Below are positions 40,100-52,928 of a stretch of 64,000 bases of DNA, piece by piece. Under the pieces are notes generated by a model. It saw nothing but the letters and a program-made list of their open reading frames with translations. It searched no databases and was not told where the DNA came from. The translations under genes and the position numbers were made by a program. The stretch is from Dugong dugon (lineage: Eukaryota; Chordata; Mammalia; Sirenia; Dugongidae), in contig CM057475.1 in the NCBI GenBank assembly GCA_030035585.1, positions 82,911,334-82,975,333 on the forward strand, given 5' to 3'. Position 1 is the stretch's first letter. Each line of letters opens with the position of its first letter.

Positions 40100-41729
40100 G
40101 TCTGGCCTCTTGGGCCTGCCCCCACCGACTCCGCTGCCCAAGGCTCAGGACCCCCCTGCCAGCAGCCACCATGGCTGGGCCCCTGAGGAAGAGGACCAAA
40201 AGGTGACACAGCTGGAAACGGACCCCCCACCTCCTGACAGTGGAGATGGCCCCCCTAAGTTGCCCCCACCCCTGGTGCCACCACCGCCTGCCGGAAGCCT
40301 GCCCCCCTACCCACCGTACTTTGAAGGTGCCCCCTTCCCGCAACCCCTCTGGCTGAGACACACATATGGCCAGTGGGTGCCGCAGCCCCCACCCAGGGCC
40401 ATCAAGCGGACACGGAGGCGCCTGTCCCGAAACCAAGCCCCAGGACGGCTCATCCTGAGCACCATCCGCCTGAGGCCCCGCCGGGTGCTGTGTGAGAAGT
40501 GCCAGAGCACGCTGAGCCCTGAGCAGGCCCGCCCCGGCCAGCCAGCTGCCCCCTCAGTACCACGCAGGAGGCTGGGCAGCGGCCCTGACCGTGAGCCGCG
40601 GAAGCACGAGGCCCCCGACGCTGCCGTTGCCACCTCAGCCCCAGCTAGGAGGGGCAAGAGGGAAGAGGAGCGGGCGCCCGGGGAACTGGTGGCCCGGAGC
40701 CCAGTCATCACCATCTCCTACAGCACACCTCAGGGCACCGGCGAGGTGGTGAAAATCCCCTCCCGGGTGCACGGCTCCTTGGAGCCCTTCTGCCCCCCGC
40801 AGGTGCCACTCGGGGGCAGCCAGGACCCAGAGGCACGAGATGCTGAGCCCAGGGCTGGTGGGGACAGGCCACCTGCCCCACCCACGGCCTCCATCCCCAA
40901 GCTGAAGCTGACACGGCCGGCGCCACCTGGCCTGGATGCGCCCCCTCCCAAGATCCGCCTGAAGCCACACCGCCCAGGGGCCGGTGAGCAGGAGCCCGTG
41001 TACAGGGCCGAGTTGGTGGAGGTGCTGAATGGCCACTCAGCCAGCCCCACTGCGCCCTTCGCGAACGGCTCCTCCCACGACAGGCTGGTGGACATGTCCT
41101 CTGGAAGTTCCGGCGAAGAGGACGACTTCAAGCGGTTTCCCCGAGGCAAACCCGGGCGGGACGGCCTGACCTTTCTCGTCAACTACCCACCAAGGAAGGC
41201 CGATTCTGCGAGTGAGTCCGTGTGCAGCAGCGACAGCCTCGACGAGTCCAAGTCGTCCAGCTCAGAGGTCACGTCAGCAGACGCATGCGAGCTCTCACCT
41301 GGTGATGGCGTGCCTGTGCCTTCCTCCTCCAAAGACACACGCCCCACAGTCCCACGCCTAACGGTGAGGCTGCACACGCAGAGTGTGTCCACGTGCGTGA
41401 CCGAGGACGGCAGGACCGTGGCTGTGGGGGACATCGTGTGGGGTAAGATTCACGGCTTCCCCTGGTGGCCAGCACGTGTACTTGACATCAACCTTAGCCA
41501 GAAGGAGCACGGGGAGCCTTCTTGGCAAGAAGCGAAAGTCTCGTGGTTTGGTTCTCCAACTACATCATTCTTGCCTCTTTCGAAACTGGCCCCTTTCTCT
41601 GAATTTTTCAAACTGAGATTTAACCGTAAGAAGAAGGGGATGTACCGGAAAGCCATCACCGAGGCTGCACACGCCGCACGGCACGTGGCCCCAGAGATCA
41701 GGGAGCTCTTAACCCAGTTTGAAACGTAA
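40100..41729 (+). CDS. PWWP2B: PWWP2B coding exon 2, with PWWP domain
   Basis: The acceptor TCTCCTGCCCCCAG ends at 40099; joined to exon 1 it gives a 584-residue protein (human about 590), ending with TAA at 41727-41729. Residues are numbered on the joined protein. About 70-165 are proline-rich (LPPYPPYFEGAPFPQPLWLR) followed by a basic block (AIKRTRRRLSRNQ). CEKC at 173-176 is a conserved cysteine pair, and the basic and serine-rich middle part follows. The PWWP domain begins about 484 with VGDIVWGKIHGFPWWPARVL; the PWWP core is residues 496-499, and the protein ends REL LTQFET. PWWP domains bind methylated H3K36 on nucleosomes. PWWP2A/B are reported to recruit an MTA1-HDAC form of NuRD, so a nuclear role in transcription control is expected. 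No frameshift was seen. Confidence 0.95.
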
Positions 41730-41744
41730 CTTTTCCCAGACCAG
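41730..41744 (+). other. PWWP2B: PWWP2B 3' UTR start and UTR splice donor
   Basis: Fifteen bases after the stop, CCAG|GTGAGT (junction after 41744) is a strong splice donor. This suggests that the 3' UTR is split by an intron. The stop lies less than 50 bases before the junction, so nonsense-mediated decay would not be expected. Confidence 0.55.
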
Positions 41745-42111
41745 GTGAGTGTGTGCAGGTGGGTGGCCCCATCCGCGAGGTGGCAGAGCTGGTGCCTACG
41801 TGGTGGTACCCCTCCACCCAGTGCCCTGTGGTCCGGGGGCCGGTGGGGAGGCAGGGCAGTGGGGTTGCCCTCTGCTTGCTCTCAGGGCTCCAGCCATCTG
41901 GCCCGATACTCCAAGCGGGGCCACTGGAAAATCGTCCTTCCCGTAGCAATGTCATCGGAGCTGTGTGGCTTCAGATGGTGTTCTAAAGCAGATGAGCTGT
42001 TGTCAGCTGCTGGTTCAAAGAACAAAGCTAGTTTGTGTTTTGCCACCGTTTTTCAAAGTGTAAAAGTTTTCTGTCTTGTTCGTCTTTTGGAAAAAGGGAT
42101 GTGCTTTAAAG

Positions 42112-42317
42112 GGCAGTTGGTGGTATGATGGTGAGCGTGCTTGGCCGCTAACCAAAAGGTGGGAGGTTTGAGTCCACCCATAGGCACCTCGGAAGAAAGG
42201 CCTGGTGATCTACTTCCGAAAAATCAGCCATTGAAAACCCTACGGAGCACAGTTCTACTCTGACACACAGGAGGTCACCTTGAGTCGGAGTCGACTTGAC
42301 AGCAGCTGGTTTTTGTT
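42112..42317 (+). mobile_element. AfroSINE, full length
   Basis: GCAGTTGGTGGTATGATGGTG, TGGCCGCTAACCAAAAGGTG, GAGGTTTGAGTCCACCC, AAAGGCCTGGTGATCTACTTCC, GGAGCACAGTTCTACTCTG, CGGAGTCGACTTGACAGCAG and TGGTTTTTG follow the AfroSINE consensus closely, with a readable B-box. Confidence 0.92.
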
Positions 42318-44779
42318 CCAGGAGAGCGCGGGGCTCAACTTCCAGAGCTCCAGCTGGGAGACTGTCATATCTTCCCAAAGACTTGAGCTGGGGTCTCGCT
42401 GCCCTCCACTCCCAGCTGTGCATCCGGAGTCTTGGCGTGGGCGGAAAGGGGGAAGGACTCTACTTTCCTCTGTGGAGCCCCCACCCTCACCTCCCAGAGG
42501 CCTCAGGGATCTGCCCTGAACCCCGGTGGCTCCTGGTGCCGACTGCTCTGGTTGCGGCAGAGGTCAGGTGCTCCAGGCTGGAAGGGTCCTGTCCGGTCCC
42601 TGGGCAGCGTCTCACGGCCTCTCACCCAGGGAGCTGTTTTGACCCTGCAGCCGAGGTGTTAGGCTGCCCCTCTGAGGGGCTGCAGCAGGCATCACTGCGT
42701 GGCACATCGGTGGTCATCACGGAGTATCCGTGGAAATGCCACGGCTGAGGGAGGTGCAGGGGCTCATTTCTCTGGGTTACTGTCCGGCTCTGCCAGGTGG
42801 CAGGCAGGTGTGTCCAGGAGGCCACTTACCTTGGAGGTGACCCTAAGGGAGAGCCACACTACCCAGTGCCGAGTCCCCTCCCCTCCTCTCCCAGCTGGTC
42901 CTGGGCAGTGCCTGGGGGTCCGGAAGCCTTGACCACCTGGAGAGGGGACAGGAGGGGCGTGGTGGGCACGTGATGGGGCCCTTCCCGGAGAGCAGCCTCT
43001 CGTACTCAGGCCGCTAGCCTCTGCTGTTCTCTCCCAGCTCCTTGGCCTGACACTCCCCTCTATGGAAGCAGAGACGGGCCGGGGGAGGGGGTGCTATACA
43101 CATCCCGGCTTCTGCTTTGCCCTTAGTGACCTTCAGGCTACCTTGTCAGCCCCAGCTGCAGGTGTCACAGTTTCCCAGGTGACCAGGCCTCGGAGGGCCT
43201 GCTGACATTTGGGGGAGAGGGTCTGGGGGGTGCTGCCCCTTCACTGCTGTGTCACGTGGCATCAAGGTCAGCAGGAGGGGGGCTGCAGCCATGGTCTCCA
43301 TCTGGGCCAGGTCATTACCAGGCACTCTTGGATGGTGTGTATCCCCGACACCCAGCCTGTGGCTCCTTCCTGGCCCCCGCCACTGTAATCACACTGTGAA
43401 TCTTACTTCCCTCCCGAAGCAGGCACAGACAGTCGGGGCCTTTGTGCTGGCGGGGTGCCTGGTGGGTGAGTGGGCGTGGGGGTGCTCCGCCTCCAGACAG
43501 CCTCTGTTCAGGTTTGGGGGCGATTGTCAGACGGAGGGCACCAAAGGGGGGGAGGGGACGCGGGGAAGAGGGTGAGAGCGCGGCCAGGAACCCTCGTGGC
43601 CCCCAGAGTTCTGCCGTGGTCTGCAGCCACCCTGGGGACTTTCCCCTGGTTCTGTCACCTGGCGTCCTTGCCTCTCTTTTCTCCCGGTTGCTCTGGCTCC
43701 CAGGGCTGATCTTGGCCCGGTCCAGAGGCCAGCTTGGGGGCCTGAGCCCTGTCCCTACGCTCCCCTTCCGAGGGCCCTGCTGCTGGGAGAGCGAACGGCT
43801 GATGCATCTGCAGTGTTCGGTCCCCAGTCATGGCAGCTCTGGGGAGTTGGACAGTTATGGTGCGGGGAGGGGGTGAGCCCCATAGCATCAGGTCCAAACA
43901 ACAACCCTGGGGGCTGGGCTAGTGTGGCCTGGGAGGCTGCAGGGCGGGCTTTGTTTATCAGGAAGCAGAGGGGAAAAGCTCACCCAACGGATTTGCCTGC
44001 ACAGAGCTGGGGGGCGTGGCTCTGGGGGGCAGACAGTGGGTGTGGGTGCAGGGGCTTTCAGCGCCAGCCTGTAGTCAGAGCTGGCCAGGGGACAGGTGCC
44101 CCTTCCGTGGGGTCTTGTGGGCATGTTTGCTCTTTAGAGGGAAACGGGGTGGGGGCTGCTTCTCTTGGAGAGGGGAGTCCCCACAGTGGAGGGGGCTGTC
44201 GTGGGAGGAGGGCCCCAGTAGAAGTCATACGGGACACGGTGGGAGGCCAAGGATGGGTTCGAGTTGGGCGTGGGGTAGAGAGCAAGTGGATGCCTCCTGG
44301 AGGAGGGGGCTGGCGTGGCGCCCGGGCTCTAGGCTGGGATGGAGCCTGGAGCTGGCCGGGCAGGCCTGCGCTGGGGGCTATACTGCTGGTCCCGGCTGGC
44401 TCCAGTTACCCACAACCACAGTGAGCACACTGGCAGTGCCAGGAGCCCCTTGAGGTTTGGGGTGTCAGTGCTGCCTGTGGATATGTGCCAGGGAGCTCCC
44501 TTCAGGGACTTCATGCGGTGTCTGGTTCCCAAGAGCCCCCCACCCCCTGGCCCTGCCTCGTCAGTGGCTGGCGGCAGGCTCCTGCCTGGACTCTACCAAC
44601 TAGGTGTTATGACAGCATTGAGTGCCCCCCGCCAAATAGTCCAGGATAATCTCATCTCAGATCCGTCCTTAATCTCATCTGTAAACTCTACCGTATAAGG
44701 TCACCGTATAAGGTAAACTCAGCCCCGGGCGTCCCCTCCCCCTTCATGCACAGGTGTTGTTCAAGCACCTTCATGCACC

Positions 44780-44912
44780 TCAGAAGTCTGCTCCAAGCTT
44801 CCCATTTTACAGAAGGGGAGACTGAGGCTGAGGGTGGCCAGGGGCAGCCCGAGGCCACACAGGTCATCTGGGGTTCGTGGTGGACGTCTAGCCCAGGCGC
44901 CTGCCTCCCAGT
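44780..44912 (+). repeat. MIR SINE
   Basis: CCCATTTTACAGAAGGGGAG then ACTGAGGCTGAGGGTGGCC and GAGGCCACACAGGTCATC, followed by a CCCAGGCGCCTGCCTCCCAG-type end, follow the MIR core order. Confidence 0.7.
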
Positions 44913-45889
44913 CTCACCTGCCTTGGGCTGCAGTGTTGCTCATGGGTCTGAGCTGGCTGGGTTGTGCGGTGATGGACCCACTGTTCCATAAGGATCCGCC
45001 GTGGTGCTGGGGAAGGCTGGGAGCGGGCAGTCAGTCTTCAGAGGATCACTGTCTACTTCCAGCTTCAAAAATGTTCATTCCTCCTGGGAAAATAAAGATA
45101 TTAATCAGGAAAACCAACCCTGGAAGCACTGGGTATTGGCGGCAATTGCCTGAGATTTGGCTGAGAGAGTGGCCGGGACGCTATGGCATCTGTGTGCTTG
45201 CTGGTGACTTGGGTTCCGGGTCTCAACTTATTGATTTTTTCCTGCCGGAACCTTATGCTTGGGCAGCAAGCCCCAGACTCGCTTTTCCCTTTTTTCCGAC
45301 TTTAAGTAAAAAGGCCCTAAGGAAGGTTTTCAGCTGACTTCCCGAGTTTCTTCCAGCAAATTGGGTCCTCGGAGAAGGGTGTAATTATTTTGTTCTAGAA
45401 GGAAACAAGGCCTGTAATTCTGTGTCTGCTGCACCACTCAGTCCCTGTACCACCCCCTCGATCCAGCCACCAGGCCCTGCCGCCTCCCTGGGCCCTGTCG
45501 GAGCACCGCGGGGTTGAGGTGGGCGCCTGTGAGCGCAGCAAGAGCAGAGCCAAGGAAACATGGCTGGGGTTCCATTGTTCTTCCAGAGGGATCAGGAGCC
45601 TGGAATTGGGGGTGTCTCTCAGCGTAGCAGAAGGAGCTCTGGCCACCCTGCCCACCTGCGCCTCCCAGGCCCAGAACCCCCGCTTGCCAGCTGCCTTAAC
45701 GTCACTGAAAAGCTGGGTGTCTCCAACACCTCCTTCGTCCCCCCCACAAAATATTTGTCCCCAACCCTCGGGGCTTTAGCACTCTTGGACGGACCCATCG
45801 TCAGGCAGACTGGGTGCTGTCTGGGGTGGGCAACCAAGGAGAGGTGGGCGGAGGACCTGGGTGGAACTTTCCTTCCCTAGTGTTAAGTC

Positions 45890-46301
45890 CCTGGGACCAC
45901 CTTAACAAAATACCACAGAGGGCGGCCTTCAAGACCAGGAATTTCTTCTCTCTGGGTTTCAGGGGCTGGGAGTCAAATTCAGGGCCTCACCTCTGTGTGG
46001 AGGGGACACTGCATGCCTCCCCTGGTGTCTGGTGGCTGTCAGTCATCCTTGACATCCTTTGCTGCTTGTAGATGCGTCTTCTCATAGCTTCTCCCTCTGC
46101 GTGTGGCTGTCTCTGTGTCTGCTCCCTTTATGAGACACCACTCAGAAGGGACCTTGGACTAGGACCCACCCCACTTTGGTGTGACCTTGTTAATTTAACT
46201 GATAGCAAAAGAAAGACCCTCCCCTCCCCACCCGTCACATTACAGGTACAGGGGTTAGGACTTCAGCATATTTTTGGGGGGGACACATTCAGTCCGTAAC
46301 A
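45890..46301 (-). mobile_element. MLT1-like LTR, antisense
   Basis: ACCTTAACAAAATACCACAG at left, TTGTAGATGCGTCTTCTCAT in the middle, then ACCCACCCCACTTTGGTGTG, CACATTACAGGTACAGGGG and TTGGGGGGGACACATTCAGT to CCGTAACA at the end. Read on the minus strand this starts TGTTACGGACTGAATGTGTCC, the MLT1 5' end. Confidence 0.7.
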
Positions 46302-47398
46302 GCCCCATGCCTCCCCTCCCCAAGGCTGTTTCCATGTAGACCCCCACGCTCGGGGCAGTTCTGCCTGGGAAGCCCCAGGAAAAACAGCCTTTGAGCAGCC
46401 GGCAGCAATGGCCACTGGTGTGACGGGACCGTGGGGCTGCCAGGCTGGCCGTGCTCGTGCTCAAGGACAGGGGCCTCAGACCCATAATTAAAGAGGGTGG
46501 TGTGTCAGTCAGGATGGACTGGAGGAGGCAGATGATGTGGCGCAGAGACTCTGTCTTATTTGGGGAAACACTTTCCTCCCTGATCAGTCAGGAAGAAAGG
46601 GAAGGGACACTCCCCGCCCGCCTTCAGATTTCTAAGGCGCTGGGTGTGCTCATGGAGTCCAGAAGCTCAGAGCGCCGGGCCCAGGCTCTGCAGGGCCGGG
46701 TGGCAGCTCTATGGCAGTGAGGGAGGACCCAGCCTGCTGCCCTCTGTGGTCCTCGGAAGGCGGTGATTCTTTGTGGGCAGGGGGCTGAGTCAGAGGCGCC
46801 TGCTGTTGTGTGGACACTCTAGACGCCCCATCTCTTTCCTGCTGAGGAAAGGACCCAGCGCCCCACTGGTCTCTGAAGCCCCCCATGCGTTTGTCTAAGG
46901 AGGGGTGAGGCTGATGGACACTTAACAACACTTCCAAAGGTCACGTTGTTGACGGGGACAGCTTTCGTGGGCTCTGCTTTCTCTATAGAGAAACGATGTT
47001 GCCTTTTATTGGAGCCGCTTTCCAATCCCCAATTAACAGGGGTGGATTAGCAGTTCCCAGGTGGTGGCTGTTACCTCACCTGTGCCAGCAACACTGAGTG
47101 CCCACCAGGAGCGCTGTAGGACCTCCAGGTGTCCCCGCCCCCTGACCACACCATGCAGCAGCTCATCCCGCTTTTGAAGGGACACCACAGCAGGCACTGG
47201 GACACGCGGAGAAGGGGCCCTGCCCAGTGTGGACAGCCTGCCCTGGACATAGGCAGGGCCTGGGTTCTGGGGCTGGACTTCACCTAGTGTGGGACTTTTA
47301 TTCTTATTTTTATTTCACTCAACTTTGGGGGCTTGGAGAAGCAAGGTCCTCCAGTTTTTTGGCTCCTGACTTTAGCCCACTGGCCAGTACAAATGAAT

Positions 47399-47770
47399 GT
47401 ACCCCCATGTGTACACACAGACCCACACCCGTGCACACACATACACCCATACATGTGCACACCTGTGCATGTGCGCACACACATACACACTACGCCAGAC
47501 ACACGTGCACATGTACGCCTACACGTGTACACCCACTCACCTCTGCACACTCACACTACACCACGCACATGCACACACTACACCAGACACACACATGCGT
47601 GTACACTCCCACGTACACCCACTCACCTCTGCACACTCACAGTACACATGCACACACATGTACCCATGACACCAGATGCACACACATACACGTGTGTACA
47701 CTCACGTACACCCACTCACCTCTGCACATTTCACCACACCACACACGGGTGCGCACGCATGCACGTGTTT
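47399..47770. repeat. CA-rich satellite with 86-93-bp higher-order units
   Basis: Imperfect (CA)n with ATGTGCACAC interruptions. A longer unit containing ACCCACTCACCTCTGCAC recurs at 47531, 47617 and 47710, so a block of about 90 bases has duplicated at least twice within the CA tract. Confidence 0.9.
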
Positions 47771-49519
47771 CCTCGGGGACCCAGAGTTGAGGCCTTCATC
47801 TAGCAAGGGTGGGTGCTGGCCCCCAGGTAGGGGTGAGACTCCCCGTCAGCATGTGTGGGTGGGATGTCTGCTCCAGCCCCTCCCTCTTGCCCCCAGGGGA
47901 CCACAGCCCCTGTGGAGGCAGCCATCCCTCCTGGGAGTTGGGGTGGTTGGGCAGGGGAGGGACGGCCACCTCAGACACATCACTTGCCCTTCCCGATGCT
48001 CAGCTGTCCGGGGGCCATGTGGGAGCCCCTGTGAGCAAGGCTTTGTGGAGTCCACATCTCATGCCCGGGCCCCGCACCTGGCCTCTGGGAGCAGGGCCTC
48101 CCGTGGTGCAGCGTCCCATCTGCCGCAGATGTGCAGGACCCAGGCCATCCCCGTGGGGTGGAGGCTTCCCTGTCCTGCTCTGCCCACAGGTGGTGGCCAC
48201 GGCTGCCCTCTGGCTGACCGCACCCTCTCTGCAGCCAGATGCTGGCTGGGGGCCACCCTCTTGTGCTGAGCCCACCGTGGGAGGGTGGGGTCTCGCCACC
48301 CCCAGTGCTGTTACCCACCCCATCCTGGGATAACTCCAGAGGGAAGACAATTGGAGTGTCTGGAAAGGCCGTCCCTGAGGGGCCGGTGCTGAGAGCAGGC
48401 CCAGGTTCGTTTCATGGTCTCTGGTTCTCTTTGCAAAGGGCAGACGTTGTCCTGGGAAACCGCGCAGTCAGCAGACACAGCACAGCCTTCGTGGAGCTGT
48501 TTGCCTGCCTCAGTGCTGGGGAGGGGGCACCACACGGCACTGCCCCTCCAGGCCCTAGAACAGAGCACGTTTCCAAGACCTGGCGGTCCCGAGTCCTGTT
48601 GTCCTGGGGTGGCTCCCTAGGGCTAGCTTCCCATGGTGGAAGGAATGTCCTGGAGCTGCCTGCCCCGCCTGCCCCGGTGTCTTCCCAGGTCCTCAGGCCT
48701 GGGCGGGCAGTGGTGACCTGGCCAGCCCCGGAACACTGCCGGGAGGGGCCACTCACCTGTGTCCCCCTCCCAGGATCATGTGGACCTGCCCCTGGGGGGG
48801 ACAGGCTCACGCCCTGAGCACCTGTTGGATACAGGGGAAGTTTACACTCCTGCCACCAATGGTCTATACACCTCTTGCTACCATCATGGGTGCTGGGTGG
48901 GTCCCTGGGTGCCCCCACCACCTGGGCAGGTGACATGTGGAAAGGGCTGGTCTCACCGGCTGGCCAGGGGTGACCAGCCCCCATTGCCCAGCATTGGCAG
49001 CTGACCAGGTGGGTAAACTGTGGGCTTGAGTTTTCCTGTGAAGACCCGACTCCTGCATTTTACGAGATGTAAATGGAAAAGGTTTGGCTTATTTCACCGC
49101 GTAGTAAGAGGGTCCTGATGTCGTTGCTTTTCAGTAATTTTCATTGGTGTACACATTCCATGTGTTCCCTTTCTTTAAGTCCACTTATCCTAGAAAGCTT
49201 GGGATGAAAGCAGTCTCTCTATCTATTCCTACTTGATGCACTTACCCTGCTGTTTCTTGATTTCTTGACTTAGACGTTACCTGTGGCCATTTTTCTGTGG
49301 AAGATGAAGATTTTATCATAAACATCAGTTTCAGTAAAATCAAGATCCCATGTTTATATTACTAATTGCAGATTATCCATGAAGATAATAATGAATGTGT
49401 TTTGTTTTTGTTCAACCGTGTTTTCCAAAGACTTGGTATTTGTCTCGTTTGTCTGTGTAGTTCCCTTTCCACTTACTCATGCTTGGCTCTCTCGGTACCT
49501 CAGACACTTTACGTGTTTG

Positions 49520-49865
49520 TTTTGGTTCCCTATTACTGTGTAAACGTCCCCAGAAGAGAGTGGCCCGAAACAACACGGATTTATGATTTCTTAGGATTCC
49601 ATGTGTGGACTGGGCAACTTTTCGGCTCCACCTGGTCTCGTCCAGGCTGGAGGGTCCAAATGCTTTATTCGCGTGACTGGTGCCTCGGCTTCGAGCACTG
49701 GAACGACCAGATGACTGGCTTCTCTCCCTCCTGGGGGACGGGGCTCACCATCCACGCAGTGGCTTGGGCTTCCTCACAGCATGGTTGCTTCCTTCCGTGG
49801 CCACTGAGAGCATCCAAGAATGCCAGTGCAGAAGCTGCCAGCCGTCAGGAAAGCCCTCTGCTACT
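49520..49865 (-). mobile_element. MLT1-like LTR fragment, antisense
   Basis: CTATTACTGTGTAAACGTCCC, GTGGCCCGAAACAACACGG, CCAGGCTGGAGGGTCC and AAGAATGCCAGTGCAGAAGC follow the antisense order of MLT1-type LTRs (CTATTGCTGCATAACAAA... GGCTTAAAACAACA). It is quite degraded. Confidence 0.5.
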
Positions 49866-50903
49866 CCGGTTGGTCGTGGCCAGGAGATAGTCTCTGTCTC
49901 CTGATGGAGGTGGAGGGTGTTGGCCCCCTCAGCCGCCACCACACTGTCAGCTCCTCTTCTTCCTGGAGCCCTCCCCGCCTGCTCCCTTGGCCTGTGGTCC
50001 CCCACTCTGTCTCCGTCATCCTGGAAATTCCCTGCCTGCCTCCGGTGCCCACTCCAGTTTCCTGTCTCATTTCCTCCTTTGTCCTGGTTTGCATGGTTCC
50101 CCCGGAGAGCTGTGACAGGAACCTGCGGTGTCTTACTCGGCCATCGGCCTGCGCTCTTGGAACATCTGGCTGGGTGGAGAGTTCTGGTTGAGAACAATGT
50201 CTTCTCTGGTGGTCTACTTCAGGGGCTCCCCTGCCCCACCCCCCAGGCCTGGCTGCTTTCTTTGGGAGAGAGGCTTGGCCTTTAGACTCTGGGTGACGTG
50301 ATCCACTGTTCCCCGGCCAGGTCCGTCCCCCCAGGATGGCATCAGAGTCTTGTGTGAGGGTGGGGGAAGGGGGGACATTGACAAGCAGAGCTGGAGCCTT
50401 GACTCCACCAGCCTGCAAAGGATTTGCAAGGTCACCCCACACCCCTAAGGGATGATCCGTGACAGCAGGGTGCCCTGGTGGGGGGCTCTAGGCTCCACCC
50501 CAGACTTAGGCGCTGAGGGTATGTCTACAGAGAGGGTGTCAGTGCATCCTGGGGTTCCTCTGAGCTGTGATCCCCAGATGTACGCAGAGCCACCCCCCAG
50601 CCCCAGCCATAAGCTTTCCGGAAAAATCCAGAACAGAGGCCTTCCGTCAGCACCCTGTGTGCTGCCTGAGCTGGCCACTGGGCTCCTTCTTAGGGGAGTG
50701 CAGGGGACAGATGGGCCTCCCTGAGGGGTGCCAAAGGGCAGAGGACTCCCTAGATGGCCAGGGCCCATGGGGGGCAGGGGCTGGGGAGTCCCCAGTGAGC
50801 CACAAGCCTGGGAGGTGTGCTGGGAGATCCAAGTGGGGTGCCCCCCAGGGGCCTGTCCCCTGACTCGACCCCACAGTAACTGCCCCTTTCTGCTTTCTCC
50901 CAG

Positions 50904-51560
50904 CTCCCTGACGTTGAGGGCACAGCTACCCTCCTGCACCCCATCCTGTCTGTGGGACCAGCCGCTGTGGAAATCATGAGGGGCAAGTCAGCCCAGCGGG
51001 AGACCCCTGGGAGGAGTGGTCATCGGGGATGAGGATGAGCCGGCACCGCGCCTCCCAGCTGAATGTATCTACTCCTGTGACTAGGACTTTAACTCTTCTG
51101 TCACTGAACAAGCAGAACTCAGTGACGCCTGCTCTGCCGCAGCTGCTTCACGTTCAGGCGCTGGGCGGTGGGGGACAGGCCTGGTCCTCGGAGGCAGCAC
51201 TCACTTGGTGGCTCAGCTCAGGGCCCCTGCAGGCAACACAGAAACCAGGTCGCACATTTGGGTTTTCCTTCCCCAAGCCAGGGCAACTGGGAGCCTGCCC
51301 ACCCTCCCTACCGCGTCCCTCTCGGAGCCTGGGTCCCTGGGGCGTCCATCTGGGTCCGTGAGGCTGCTCTGTCCCCCAGATGCTGCTGAGTCCCAGTGGG
51401 GGTGGGGGTGGGGGGTGTCCCTCCAAAACAGACTGAAATGTTAACATAAAGGAAACAGCTGACTCTGTCGTCTGCAGTAGTGCGTCCCTGTCCCCCTTTG
51501 TCACTTTAAAGACCCAAAGGAAGAAATAAAAATAAAATGAATCTTCCGTTCTTCCTTTGT
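50904..51560 (+). other. PWWP2B: Candidate terminal 3'-UTR exon of PWWP2B
   Basis: CCCCTTTCTGCTTTCTCCCAG, a very good polypyrimidine tract and acceptor, ends at 50903. Downstream, about 620 bases later, are two overlapping AATAAA signals (51525-51536) and a T-rich stretch. No coding potential was seen. The link to the donor at 41744 is an inference from layout. Confidence 0.45.
51525..51536 (+). terminator. Paired AATAAA poly(A) signals
   Basis: AATAAAAATAAA followed within 20-30 bases by CTTCCGTTCTTCCTTTGTTG, a GU/U-rich element. It is the best polyadenylation site in the 10 kb after the PWWP2B stop. Confidence 0.55.
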
Positions 51561-52740
51561 TGAAATGTAGGAGAGGATAAAGGAAGTCCGCGCTGGCCTT
51601 GTGGTCTCGCTTTCTGTGCTCCGTGATGTGAGCCTCTGGGGGACTCCTTGTGAAGCTGCAGAAGGCTCCAGGTCACATGCTCTCAGATGAGAGCTCTGAA
51701 AGGTGGCCTCATGGCATGTGGTATCTGGTTACACTCAGGGACGTGGACCCCACAGTGTGGGGGCCTCGCAGGGGTCTCTGGGCAGCCTGGAGGGTGGTGG
51801 GCTTGTGTCAGCCCATGGTGTCACTGCAGGGGAAGCAGGCTTGGGATGAGGTCATGACGGGAATCCTGCCCCCCCGCCCCGTTCCCCGAGAGCTGGGGCT
51901 GTGGGGCACAATGGTGGCCTCTGCACCCTGCCATTTGCCAGCACCCTGCCTCCACCCCTCCTTGCCCGGGCAGCCTGACAGTGATGGGGGCCCCACCCGC
52001 CCCACCACAGGCTTCCTGAGGTACCCCTCTCCCACAGGAGCTTCTGCGGGGCTCCCCAGCTGGGGATGGTGGCCCGGTGGCTTACACAGGTGAACTGATG
52101 GGCGTGATGGGCGGGACGGCCACCTGGGAAGACTGGGCCTAGGGGCACACCTGCCAGGGCGACGCTCCTCTGACCGTTTCCCCAAGTCCCGGTACTCCCG
52201 CCACCACGAGGGCTTGGGGTCTGCCACCTTGGCCCAGAATGCCCAACAGTTCCCGGTCCTCCTGGTCTCGGTTCAGCTGTCAGAGGCTGCCCCAACCCCC
52301 TTGCCCTGGGCAGCTCCCTGCCACCTGCTCTGGAATCACCACATGACACGCGCTTGTCCTGTAAAATCTGTATCTGGCTCTCCCTGTCTTGTCTGCTTCT
52401 TGAGGAAGGACAGCCGAGGGTGGGGTCCAGATTGACGGGGCGGCATGTCGACATGGCACGTCCTCCAGCCCCTCTCCTGCCAGGGCTGTGTCTTCCCCTC
52501 CTCGGGCTGGGGAGAGGGAGGGGTCCTGACTCAGACAACGTTCTAGTGGCTCTAACGAAGAGGAAGGGCAGCTTCGGTAATCTTTGCAAACACTTCTTTA
52601 AGCAGCAAATTAATCACGTTTTCTTGTCAGCTTGATTTCACGCTAGCTCTCACCCTGCCCATCTGTGGGAAGCCTTCTTCCCCCCGGGGCTGGGTGGCAG
52701 GGCCCCACCCTGAGGCCTGGACTGACATTTGGCCTGGCAA

Positions 52741-52928
52741 CACCTGGGCATCCTGGTGACATACTCCCTGCCCTGGTGACGTCCCACCCACCAGGGTGAC
52801 ATCCCCACACCCTGGTGACACCCCCCACCCTGCTGACGTCACTCCACCAGGGTGACATCTCCCCACCCTGGTGATACCCCCCACCCTGGTGACCTCCCCC
52901 AACCCTGGTGACCTCCCCCCACCCTGAT
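52741..52928. repeat. About 19-bp minisatellite, 9-10 copies
   Basis: The unit is close to CACCCTGGTGACATCCCCC, with variants TGACGTC, TGACCTC and TGATGTT. A longer period appears because CCACCAGGGTGACATC recurs near 52788 and 52845. Confidence 0.85.

Larger units (their letters stand above)
41745..50903 (+). other. Probable 3'-UTR intron of PWWP2B, 9.2 kb
   Basis: Contains an AfroSINE, a MIR, an MLT1-like LTR, a CA repeat and a second MLT1-like fragment. The stretches 42320-44780, 44915-45890, 46310-47390, 47775-49510 and 49870-50900 show no recognisable gene or clear repeat. The intron call depends on the terminal-exon candidate at 50904. Confidence 0.45.
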
